Assembly: GCA_015231825.1 (NCBI GenBank)
Contig: JADGAV010000027.1
Coordinates: 1,736-65,735, forward strand
Length of the DNA stretch: 64,000 nt
Direction: 5' to 3'
From: SAR324 cluster bacterium
GTDB taxonomy: Bacteria > SAR324 > NAC60-12
Both the position numbers and the translations under genes were made by a program. Shown here piece after piece: positions 9,567-17,088 of this stretch; positions within the stretch are counted from its first letter, which is position 1; every line of letters starts with the position of its first letter. The notes below the pieces were generated by a model. The model worked only from the letters and a program-made list of their open reading frames with translations. It did not search any database and was not told the DNA's origin.

Positions 9567-9746
9567 TTATTGGGAGGTCAGTCTTTCCTTCGTTTTCGGC
9601 GGGTCTGGCGTTGAAGTGCCTGCTGGAACCGAGGCATTCTGCTGCGCGGCCTGAGATTTTAGATAGAGATCCAGAAAGTGGGCTGCCAGAAAAAATATTC
9701 CAATGGCAACAAAACTGATCAGGTAATTACGCAGAATACGGGGCAT
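9567..9746 (-). CDS. Small single-pass membrane protein, 59 aa
   Basis: Short frame read by hand. It starts ATG at 9746 and stops TAA at 9567-9569. The product begins MPRILRNYLI and has one hydrophobic helix (about residues 7-24). A Lys/Gln/Pro-rich tail follows (KSQAAQQ then PAGTSTPDPPKTKER). It begins 15 nt after the hsp20-like stop in the same direction, so the two probably form one transcript. No family recognised. The topology suggests an inner-membrane anchor with a short polar tail. Confidence 0.6.
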   Translation of the reverse strand: MPRILRNYLISFVAIGIFFLAAHFLDLYLKSQAAQQNASVPAGTSTPDPPKTKERLTSQ

Positions 9747-9761
9747 AGGTTTCTTTGAAAT

Positions 9762-10199
9762 TTATTGCGGTTCTTCATCAGGACTTGGCATTTCAAGCTC
9801 CAGAGACAAGACACCGTCGCTCAATTGTGGGGGAATTCGGGTGACCATGTTTTTCGACGGCAGATTATAAAGAAATTCGAATTCACCACGCCTCCGCTTG
9901 CGGATGAGGTAGTTCATTTTTTCCAGACTAGGGGATTCCTCAATGTGGTAAGTGATTTTCAGATAATCGGGAGTGAGATCCACGTGAATGTCTTTTTCCA
10001 GGGCACCGGGCAATTCCAATTCCAAATGAAAAATATTTTCAATTTGATAAAGGTCATAGACGGGTCCTTCACTATCCTCGTTGTTTTGCTCTCCCGTATT
10101 TGAGTGAATTTCCTTGGAGCGTTTTTGGATCTCAATCAGATTTTTGTTCATTTTTTCTTGCTGAATCAAAAGCTCTTCTAATGAATGATCGTCCGGCAT
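9762..10199 (-). CDS. Hsp20/alpha-crystallin family small heat-shock protein
   Basis: Predicted ATP-independent holdase chaperone of the cytoplasm. The N-terminal 45 residues are coiled-coil-like (LEELLIQQEKMNKNLIEIQK). They are followed by an alpha-crystallin domain (about 55-140) with beta-strand motifs FHLELELPGALEKDIHVDL and the GVLSLELEMP end strand that corresponds to the family GVL motif. The ATG at 10199 has AAGGA five nt upstream and gives 145 aa; a longer frame from a TTG at 10247 lacks such a site. The sequence is divergent from classical IbpA, so the assignment rests on the fold pattern. Confidence 0.72.
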   Translation of the reverse strand: MPDDHSLEELLIQQEKMNKNLIEIQKRSKEIHSNTGEQNNEDSEGPVYDLYQIENIFHLELELPGALEKDIHVDLTPDYLKITYHIEESPSLEKMNYLIRKRRRGEFEFLYNLPSKNMVTRIPPQLSDGVLSLELEMPSPDEEPQ

Positions 10200-10300
10200 A
10201 GCTATCCTTGGTTCAATTGATTTTACTCCTTGATCGTTTCTCGACAATCAAAGTAATACGAATGATTTTGGATTGACTGAATTAGAGGTGAGAAATGGTT

Positions 10301-11275
10301 CTATTCGGTGAAAGTATTGTAAACAGGAGGCGAATTTTCAACAATCTCAAGCAGTCTGCTTCTTCCATGATTGGTATGAATCTCGTTAAGCGCCAGGTCA
10401 ACAAAGTCCTGAGTCATTTTTTTGTCAATCCCCAAACGGCCTCCTAGATAAATGAGGAATTTGACTTCGTTCGCCGAGATACCGCCATTTCTTACTAAAA
10501 TTTTGTAGAGATGCACCAGCACCAACCGAATTTTTTCAGGAGCTGCTTTTAGAATCTCGACTCTGGGAACTTTTCTGGCTTTGACCATCTCTACGATTCG
10601 ATGAACTTTTTCCGGGTCCCGGTCGAGCGAGACCAATGCGTTGATAAAGAGGACTTCCGACTTGGTCACTTTCCCATCTGCGCAGATCAGTCCGATGGTC
10701 GCAAGGATGACCCACTCTCTGACTTCAGGTTCCAGAAAATTCAGGAATCGCTGAAAAAATATTTTGTCGTACAACTCATCATCATTAAGCGTCACTTCTT
10801 CACTTTTGATAAAATGCTCAATCACGTTTGAGTTCAAATCATCTATGATCTTGTTCTGTTCTTCCAGCTGCTGGTCTGCGATGTATTTTTTTGCCGCTTC
10901 ATTGACCGTCATCACCAGATCGGACGAATCCCAGGGCTTGGCGATAAAGCGGTAAAGGTTGGCGTGATTGACGGCGTTTCCTACGGCATCCGCATTGGCC
11001 TGTCCGGTCAGGAGGATTTTCGCCGTATTGGGGTGTCGCGGGTGAATTTGGATCAACAGTTCATCCCCTTTCATCCCCGGCATGATCTGATCAGAAACGA
11101 TCACCGCCAGTTCGGTTCCATTTTCTTCAAACTCCTCAATGATTTCCAGTGCCTCTTCTCCACTTTCGGCCAATTCGAGGGTCCAGCCTTTTTCTGCAAT
11201 AAAATTAAGTTCTGTCTTGAGGCTGTTGAGAATTATTTTTTCATCGTCTACACAGACTATCGCAAAATTGCTCAT
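10301..11275 (-). CDS. Response regulator with TerB-like C-terminal domain
   Basis: 324-residue cytosolic regulator. The receiver domain covers residues 1-130, with the acidic pair D10/D11, the phospho-acceptor D62 in VSDQIMPGMKG, T/G after it and K113 in IAKPWD, the RpfG/PatA-like receiver style. After a helical linker, residues about 165-310 form an all-helical domain with ICADGKVTKSEVLFINALV, which resembles the acidic metal-binding loop of TerB-like folds. There is no DNA-binding, HD-GYP or GGDEF output. No partner kinase lies adjacent; the hybrid kinase at 6551-8626 is a candidate by proximity only. Confidence 0.75.
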   Translation of the reverse strand: MSNFAIVCVDDEKIILNSLKTELNFIAEKGWTLELAESGEEALEIIEEFEENGTELAVIVSDQIMPGMKGDELLIQIHPRHPNTAKILLTGQANADAVGNAVNHANLYRFIAKPWDSSDLVMTVNEAAKKYIADQQLEEQNKIIDDLNSNVIEHFIKSEEVTLNDDELYDKIFFQRFLNFLEPEVREWVILATIGLICADGKVTKSEVLFINALVSLDRDPEKVHRIVEMVKARKVPRVEILKAAPEKIRLVLVHLYKILVRNGGISANEVKFLIYLGGRLGIDKKMTQDFVDLALNEIHTNHGRSRLLEIVENSPPVYNTFTE

Positions 11276-11682
11276 AAGAATTTACTGCTGTTCTATAATT
11301 GATTAAATCCGGAAAAGCCTCTCCTTTTTGAGAGTAAATGGAGAATGAATGGGTCATATTTTAAGAAAATCCGTTTTTTTGATTCTCCAAGAAATATCAA
11401 ATTTTGACATTTTGTTAAAGTTCTTTCATCCAGGAGTAAAAGAAACCCTCAAATAATCATGGGACTATAAAGTTTAAATTGGGAAAAGAATGCTGCCTGC
11501 AGCGAGGGACGCCGCGTTAATGAACTTGTGCTTCATTCTCTGATTGTTTTGTCGTATACTTCAAAAAACTGGATGATTTTCCAGGGGAATGGTGGAGGAT
11601 GGAAGTTTTGCCGTGCCGATGACGCATCGGGAAGTCCGCGCTTTCATTTCCGACATTGGAATTACACGAATGGTTGCCGGGT
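11276..11682. other. Intergenic region between divergent regulator genes
   Basis: About 400 bp separating the minus-strand response regulator from the plus-strand two-component operon. It must contain both promoters, but no element stands out clearly by eye. A weak 5-bp inverted repeat (CGATG-ACG-CATCG) occurs near 11615-11630. Confidence 0.35.
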
Positions 11683-12357
11683 ATGAGAATATTATTGGTG
11701 GAAGATGATCAGCAGCTGGCGTCTTATATAATCAAGGGGCTGAAACAGGCAGGTTTTTCAGTGACCCATGCCGCGGATGGAGAGGATGGCCTGGAACTGG
11801 CCCTGGTCGAACATTTTGATGCCGCGATTATGGACTTGATGCTTCCTCGTCGAGACGGCTTGAATGTGATTCATCACCTCCGGGAAAACCGCATCGATTT
11901 ACCGGTTATGATTCTCAGTGCAAAACGTCAGGTCAGTGACCGTGTCATTGGATTGCAGTCTGGAGGAGACGACTATTTGGTTAAACCATTTTCTTTTGAA
12001 GAGTTGCTGGCCCGTGTGCAGGCTCTTCTGCGTCGCTCCTCTAATGTGACTGAACCGACTTCTCTGGAATATGCGGATTTAAAAATGGATCTGCTTTCAC
12101 GAAAGGTCAACCGGCAAAATGTGACGCTGGAACTCCTGCCCAAAGAATTTGCTCTTCTGGAATATTTGCTTCGACATGCTGAACGGGTCATTTCAAAAAC
12201 AATGCTTTTGGAAGCAGTCTGGGGGTATGATTTTGACTACAATACCAACGTCATTGATGTGGTAATTCATCGCCTTCGTAAAAAGGTTGATCATGATTTT
12301 GAAATCAAACTGATTCATACCCTCAAGGGGATTGGTTATGTTCTTAAAGTGGATTAG
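11683..12357 (+). CDS. OmpR/PhoB-family response regulator
   Basis: DNA-binding response regulator. Receiver domain 1-115 with acidic residues in LLVEDD, phospho-acceptor D51 in IMDLMLP and K101 in LVKPF. The winged-helix output domain (about 125-222) has LPKEFALLEYLLRHAERVISK and the recognition-helix region NVIDVVIHRLRKKVD. The ATG at 11683 gives the canonical MRILLVEDD start; the frame is also open from TTG at 11656. The 3' end overlaps the kinase gene by 20 nt, a standard cognate pair. Confidence 0.92.
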   Translation: MRILLVEDDQQLASYIIKGLKQAGFSVTHAADGEDGLELALVEHFDAAIMDLMLPRRDGLNVIHHLRENRIDLPVMILSAKRQVSDRVIGLQSGGDDYLVKPFSFEELLARVQALLRRSSNVTEPTSLEYADLKMDLLSRKVNRQNVTLELLPKEFALLEYLLRHAERVISKTMLLEAVWGYDFDYNTNVIDVVIHRLRKKVDHDFEIKLIHTLKGIGYVLKVD

Positions 12358-13759
12358 AGCAAGCTGGCGCAGCACGGTGCTTCGTTTGACCCTTATATAC
12401 GCCATTCTTTTCAATTTCAGCTTATTACTCGTGGTAGGGAGCACCTATCTCATTCTGGAGTCCGGTCTGGAGCAAAACCATCTGCAGAAAATTGTTCATA
12501 AACTCAACAAATATGAAAAAGTAGAGTACTACGGGGGACGTGAGGGTCTGCTCAAGATGATTCAATATGAACACGAAGACAACCAAAATCAGAGTTTTTT
12601 TGTTCACTTGCTCTCACCAGCGGAGCAGACATTGTGGGTGACCATTCCGGATAACTGGGAAAGGCTCGATTTGGAGCAGCTGGTGGAAGACTACCGGCGC
12701 TCGAACAGCGAATGGATCATGATCGACGGCAGTCTGACTTATCCGGGGGAATCACGTATTGACGAGCTTGAGATCACCCATCAGAAGCTGAGCAACGGGG
12801 ACCAGCTTTTTGTTGGCCGTTCAAATTTCGAACAGGAAGTCCTGCGGGTCCGGTTTGTTGAAGCCTCGCAGCTCATTTTCCTGTTCGCCTCCCTATTGGG
12901 AATTGCAGGCGGGTATATTTTTGCCTCTAAACTGCTCTCTCCCATCAAGAAATTGGTTCGAACCGTGCAGTCAGCGCAGGACGGAGATTTTCGTTCCAGA
13001 GTGCCGACGAACAAGTCTTCAACCGAACTGAATGAGCTGTCAATTCTCTTCAACACGCTTCTGGACCGGATCGAACGTCTGGTAGAAGGGATGCAGCAGA
13101 CACTGGACAATGTGGCGCACGATCTAAGAACCCCGGTTTCTCGAATTCGTACTGCGATTGAATTGACGCTTCGGCATCCTCATGGGGAAGCCGAGTTGAA
13201 AGAAGCCCTCCTGCAATGTGCAGAAGATTCTGAAAAACTGATGGATCATCTGAATGTCCTGATGGATGTCTCTGAAGCCCAGACGGGAATTATGGCGCTT
13301 CATCCAACTGCAATTTCTGTGGAACAATTGTTCCGGGAGATCGTATCACTCTATGAATTTGTGGCTGCAGAAAAGTCGGTAAATCTGCACTTCGAAGTCG
13401 CACCAGACTTGATAATCCGGGCCGATTCCCAAAGGATTCGCCAGGTTCTCGCCAATCTGGTAGACAATGCCATAAAATATACTCAACCTCAGGGATCTGT
13501 TCACCTGGCGGCACATCCGACCTCAAATGCGGTCAAAATCACCGTCACAGATGACGGTTCGGGAATCGCCGCGGATGATTTGCCCAAAATTTTTGACCGA
13601 CTCTATCGAGGAAGCAAAAGCCGGTCCGGCAAGGGATTGGGACTGGGCTTGAGTCTGGTCAAAGCCATCGCCCACGCCCATCAAGGCAGCATTCACGTCC
13701 GAAGCCGGTTAGGACAAGGCTCCCAATTCACTCTGTCCCTCCCCAAAACAACCCTCTAA
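12338..13759 (+). CDS. Sensor histidine kinase, cognate of the OmpR-type regulator
   Basis: Inner-membrane sensor with a first membrane helix at about 17-38, a periplasmic domain at about 40-180 and a second helix at about 185-205. HAMP (about 205-258), HisKA with phospho-acceptor His in NVAHDLRTPVSRIRT and HATPase_c (N box NLVDNAIKYT, DDGSGIAADDLPKIFDRLYRG, GLGLGLSLVKAIA) follow. The ATG at 12338 is preceded by AAGGGG seven nt upstream, which decides the start inside the end of the regulator gene. The domain plan is that of CusS/CzcS-type or general envelope sensors. The PepSY-like and RND genes downstream would fit an envelope or metal stress role, by inference. Confidence 0.92.
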   Translation: MFLKWIRASWRSTVLRLTLIYAILFNFSLLLVVGSTYLILESGLEQNHLQKIVHKLNKYEKVEYYGGREGLLKMIQYEHEDNQNQSFFVHLLSPAEQTLWVTIPDNWERLDLEQLVEDYRRSNSEWIMIDGSLTYPGESRIDELEITHQKLSNGDQLFVGRSNFEQEVLRVRFVEASQLIFLFASLLGIAGGYIFASKLLSPIKKLVRTVQSAQDGDFRSRVPTNKSSTELNELSILFNTLLDRIERLVEGMQQTLDNVAHDLRTPVSRIRTAIELTLRHPHGEAELKEALLQCAEDSEKLMDHLNVLMDVSEAQTGIMALHPTAISVEQLFREIVSLYEFVAAEKSVNLHFEVAPDLIIRADSQRIRQVLANLVDNAIKYTQPQGSVHLAAHPTSNAVKITVTDDGSGIAADDLPKIFDRLYRGSKSRSGKGLGLGLSLVKAIAHAHQGSIHVRSRLGQGSQFTLSLPKTTL

Positions 13760-13773
13760 ATCCAATTTTATCA

Positions 13774-13809
13774 GGGACACAATACATAATTTAAATGGGG
13801 ACACAATAC
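13774..13809 (+). repeat. Two direct copies of GGGACACAATAC
   Basis: The 12-mer GGGACACAATAC occurs at 13774-13785 and again at 13798-13809, 24 bp apart, in the gap after the histidine kinase gene. Similar GGGACA-type motifs are common in small REP/transposase-associated repeats, but no transposase is nearby here. Confidence 0.6.
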
Positions 13810-14001
13810 CTAGTCTTATTTAAATTCCCAATTTCCCTCAGCAATTCCTGCCTCAAAAAGTGAATATGAATCCTAAAACTGGTGTCATGAACAGGAATCC
13901 CAAAAAAAATCAACCTTTCAAAAATTTAATGTTGATGAAAGTCTTGTGAAAGATTCTCATGATATGATGATTAAAAAACTTTGAATCAGATTATTTTTAA
14001 A

Positions 14002-14565
14002 ATGGCTTATCGAATTGCTCGTTTATTATTTTTGCTGGGGATCTTTTTCTGGGGGATCAGTTTTTCGACGCCTGCACCGGTGTGGGCTGTCCGTTTAACA
14101 CCGGAAGAAAAAACGTCTTTGGTCCAGTCCGCCTCTGTTTCAATGATGGAGGCCGTTGAGAAAATTCAGCAGCACTATAAAGGGAAAGCCAAGTTCGCCC
14201 ATATCAGCCGGCATAAGGATCAGTTGGTCTACCAGGTCGGAATTGTGGTTGATGAACAACTGAAAATTGTAATTCTCGATCCGGATTCGGGCAAAATCAT
14301 TCAAGAAAAAACGGCGGAAAAATTCTGGGAACGGTTTTTTACCAGCGAGGAGCAGGCACAATTTCTGAAAACCCCGACCGATCTTCTCAAAGCAGTGCGT
14401 TTGGTCCTTGAGCAGCAGAAAGGCTTGGTGATCGGGTCCTATTTCAAACTCGAAGATGGCGTTCATTTTTATCGAGTGGTCTTGTGGGCCGATCAAAGGA
14501 AACAAATTTGGATCGTTGATTCTGATACGGAAGTGGCGTTTTTAGCAAAAAAGAACCATCAATAA
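14002..14565 (+). CDS. Secreted PepSY-like protein of unknown function
   Basis: 187 aa from the ATG at 14002 (the frame is also open from a TTG at 13981). A signal peptide is evident (RIARLLFLLGIFFWGISF then PAPVWA, cleavage near residue 30). The mature part has SMMEAVEKIQQHYKGKAKFAHI and LVYQVGIVVDEQLKIVILDPDSGKII, the alpha-beta pattern of PepSY domains that often accompany two-component systems. A second alpha-beta repeat follows (TDLLKAVRLVLEQQKG to IWIVDSDTEV). It is possibly a periplasmic modulator of the upstream kinase, from position only. Confidence 0.65.
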   Translation: MAYRIARLLFLLGIFFWGISFSTPAPVWAVRLTPEEKTSLVQSASVSMMEAVEKIQQHYKGKAKFAHISRHKDQLVYQVGIVVDEQLKIVILDPDSGKIIQEKTAEKFWERFFTSEEQAQFLKTPTDLLKAVRLVLEQQKGLVIGSYFKLEDGVHFYRVVLWADQRKQIWIVDSDTEVAFLAKKNHQ

Positions 14566-14569
14566 TGCA

Positions 14570-14616
14570 TTCAGCAGAATTGAATGCTGAATATCCTGTT
14601 TGTGAAGAACAGGATA
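14570..14616 (+). other. Two adjacent perfect hairpins after the PepSY-like gene
   Basis: TTCAGCA/TGCTGAA (14570-14576, 14585-14591) is directly followed by TATCCTGTT/AACAGGATA (14592-14600, 14608-14616). They begin five nt after the stop codon. No T-run follows, so this may be a processing or rho-dependent end rather than an intrinsic terminator. Confidence 0.55.
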
Positions 14617-14811
14617 CGGAGCAGGAAATAGTGGCGGGATCGGGAAAACCTTTGGTTGAATGGTAATGCGTGTTTTGGCGGGCACGCATCCGAAGAGCAA
14701 AGGCCCTGATCCTGCCGTTTCCTGATTTCCGGATTATTTTTTTAGGATTGGTAATTAAATAAATCTGTCCCCTTTTTTTGGGGAATTTCTTGAACTATAA
14801 GGAGAAAACGC

Positions 14812-15714
14812 ATGAGTGAAACAGAAAAAAAAGAGATAAAGGCGAGTGATTTGGATCCCAAAATATTTGAGTTATTTGATGAGTATGTCCACAGCAATCT
14901 CACCCGCAGAGAATTTGCAAACCGGGTTTCAAAATATGCCGTTGCCGGTTTGACAGCTGCGGCGATTGTTGACTTCATGGTCCCCAAGTATGCAGAAGCC
15001 ATTCAAATTCCCATGGATGATCCCCGGTTAAAATCCGAAACGGTCGAATATGATTCTCCAAAAGGAGGAGGAAAGATCAAAGGGCTGCTTTCCCGTCCCG
15101 CCAACAACAGCGCGAAACTGCCGGGTATTGTAGTGGTTCACGAAAACAGAGGTTTGAACCCGCACATCGCCGATGTTGCACGCCGGGCAGGAATTGCGAA
15201 TTTTATCGCCATCGCCCCGGATGCACTCACCCCTTTCGGTGGATATCCGGGAACAGATGACGAAGGAAAAATTTTACAGAAAAAACGCAGCGGCAGCGAA
15301 ATGCTGGAAGACTTCATTGCCGCCTATCAGTATCTGAAGGGACACCCGGAATGTTCAGGAAAAATAGGCGTGGTTGGCTTCTGTTTCGGCGGCGGAATCG
15401 CCAACAGCATGGCAGTGCGACTGCCCGACCTTGGGGCGGCGGTTCCTTTTTATGGAAGACAGGCAGCTGCAGCGGATGTCCCCAAAATCAAGGCGCCTCT
15501 TTTGATTCACTATGCTGAATTGGACAAGCGGATCAATGCAGGCTGGCCGGACTATGAAGCCGCATTGAAAGAAAACAACAAAGAGTACACGGCCCATATT
15601 TATCCCGGCGTCAACCATGGATTTCATAACGACAGCACTCCCCGTTATGACAAGGCCTCTGCAGAGCTTGCCTGGAAGCGGACCATTGATTTTTTTAATG
15701 CAAAGCTCAGGTAA
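14812..15714 (+). CDS. Dienelactone hydrolase family protein with N-terminal TRREF segment
   Basis: 300-aa alpha/beta-hydrolase. Catalytic elements: E111 in VVHENRG, nucleophile C191 in GFCFGGG, D238 in YAELDKR and H269 in GVNHGF, the full carboxymethylenebutenolidase-type set. An N-terminal extension carries LTRREFANRVSKYAVAGLTAAAIVDFMVP (residues 30-58), which looks like a twin-arginine-type or anchor segment preceded by about 30 polar residues, as in YghX-type relatives. AAGGAG lies properly before the ATG. It precedes the RND operon by 108 bp and may be independent. True substrate unknown. Confidence 0.85.
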   Translation: MSETEKKEIKASDLDPKIFELFDEYVHSNLTRREFANRVSKYAVAGLTAAAIVDFMVPKYAEAIQIPMDDPRLKSETVEYDSPKGGGKIKGLLSRPANNSAKLPGIVVVHENRGLNPHIADVARRAGIANFIAIAPDALTPFGGYPGTDDEGKILQKKRSGSEMLEDFIAAYQYLKGHPECSGKIGVVGFCFGGGIANSMAVRLPDLGAAVPFYGRQAAAADVPKIKAPLLIHYAELDKRINAGWPDYEAALKENNKEYTAHIYPGVNHGFHNDSTPRYDKASAELAWKRTIDFFNAKLR

Positions 15715-15822
15715 GTCAAAATTCATTTTTACTCCAAGTTCTTCCTCGGAAGACAGGTTACCGGGGAAGAGTTTCGTTCTTTGAAAATTGTTTCATCTTG
15801 ATGTCCCTGGAGAGGATCAAAA

Positions 15823-17052
15823 ATGCGTTGGTTCCGAATGTCTTTGAAGGTGCTTTTGCCGCTTTTGGTGCTGGGCGCCAGCGTTCGTGCTGGAGTCTGG
15901 TTGATGGATAACAAACCTCAAGAGAAACGATTTTCTCCTCCACCCCCCAAACTGACTGTTGAAGCCAGTCGTTTAAAAGCGCAAGATTACCATATCAATA
16001 TCCGTTCTTATGGTATCGTCAGACCGCGCACGGAAAGCACCCTCATTCCCCAGGTTTCCGGCGAAATTATCTCGGTATCGCAAAAATTTCAGGAAGGCGG
16101 ATTTTTCGAAAAAGGGGATGTGCTGCTTGAAATCGATCCTCGTGACTATCAAGCCGCGGTCAAAATTGCACAGGCCAATTTGGAACAAGTGCGCCTGACT
16201 GCTTCCAAGACGACGGTCCTTGCAGAAGAAACACGCCTGGGTCAGGCCAAGCTCCATCTGGAAAGAACAAAAATCAAAGCTCCCTTTGCAGGTCGTATTC
16301 TTACCAAAACCGTGGATGTGGGGCAGTATGTCTCTCCGGGAACTCAACTCGCAAAAATCTACGCCATCGATTACGCTGAAATTCGGCTTCCACTCAACAA
16401 CCAGCAGTTGGAATTCGTCGACATTCCCGAACAATACCGAAATGATACCCGTCCTCAAGAAGGACCGAATGTCATCCTCCAGGCAAAGATTGGACGCGAA
16501 GCGTATCAATGGAAAGGAAAAATTGTACGGACAGAAGGTACAATTGACCGCACCAGCCGACAGCTTTTCCTGATTGCACAGGTTGATGACCCCTACAGTC
16601 GAAGAAACGAAGGGACTCCTCCTTTAAAAATCGGGCAGTTTGTTGAAGCGGAAATTGAAGGAAAATTATTGAACAATACCATGGTCATTCCCCATGGATC
16701 CCTCTATCAGGGCAATGAAGTGGTGCTCGTGGAAGATGGAATTCTCCAGCGCAAACCGGTATCTGTGCTCTGGAGCGATTCTGAACAAGTTGTGATCAGT
16801 GATGGCTTGAAGGAAGGGGATGTGCTGGTTTCGTCTTCAGTCGGTTCGCTTTCAAGCGGGGTGCCGGTCTCTGCCATCATTGACGGCGAAATGCAGCAAG
16901 GTGGGGGTCGGGGCTTCCAGAAAGGGCAGGGAAAAAGAAATTGGCAGGGAGGACGAAAAGACAATCCGGAACAAGCGGAAAAAGAAATCCCTGAGAGGGT
17001 TAAAAAGGCAGGTATTAACAGTAAGAAACCGGAAGAGGCTGTAGGCAATTGA
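15823..17052 (+). CDS. RND efflux periplasmic adaptor (membrane-fusion protein)
   Basis: 409-aa HlyD/AcrA-type adaptor bridging the inner-membrane RND pump to an outer-membrane channel. It has an N-terminal membrane anchor (about 7-28), a lipoyl half-motif GGFFEKGDVLLEID, a short coiled-coil hairpin (about 105-140) and the second half IKAPFAGRILTKTVDVGQYV. A beta-barrel and a membrane-proximal domain follow (to about 350). The C-terminal 60 residues are a Gly/Lys/Glu-rich low-complexity tail. A GAGAGGA site precedes the ATG. It is followed 36 bp later by the pump gene. No outer-membrane factor gene is in the unit, so a shared TolC-like channel is presumed. Confidence 0.9.
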   Translation: MRWFRMSLKVLLPLLVLGASVRAGVWLMDNKPQEKRFSPPPPKLTVEASRLKAQDYHINIRSYGIVRPRTESTLIPQVSGEIISVSQKFQEGGFFEKGDVLLEIDPRDYQAAVKIAQANLEQVRLTASKTTVLAEETRLGQAKLHLERTKIKAPFAGRILTKTVDVGQYVSPGTQLAKIYAIDYAEIRLPLNNQQLEFVDIPEQYRNDTRPQEGPNVILQAKIGREAYQWKGKIVRTEGTIDRTSRQLFLIAQVDDPYSRRNEGTPPLKIGQFVEAEIEGKLLNNTMVIPHGSLYQGNEVVLVEDGILQRKPVSVLWSDSEQVVISDGLKEGDVLVSSSVGSLSSGVPVSAIIDGEMQQGGGRGFQKGQGKRNWQGGRKDNPEQAEKEIPERVKKAGINSKKPEEAVGN

Positions 17053-17088
17053 AGGCAACAACCCGCTCCAGCAATTTAGGAGATTAAA

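Noticed and set aside
9380-9718. 112-codon plus-strand frame
   Set aside because: It overlaps tRNA-Pro antisense and the small minus-strand membrane protein; no ribosome-binding site and no family resemblance.
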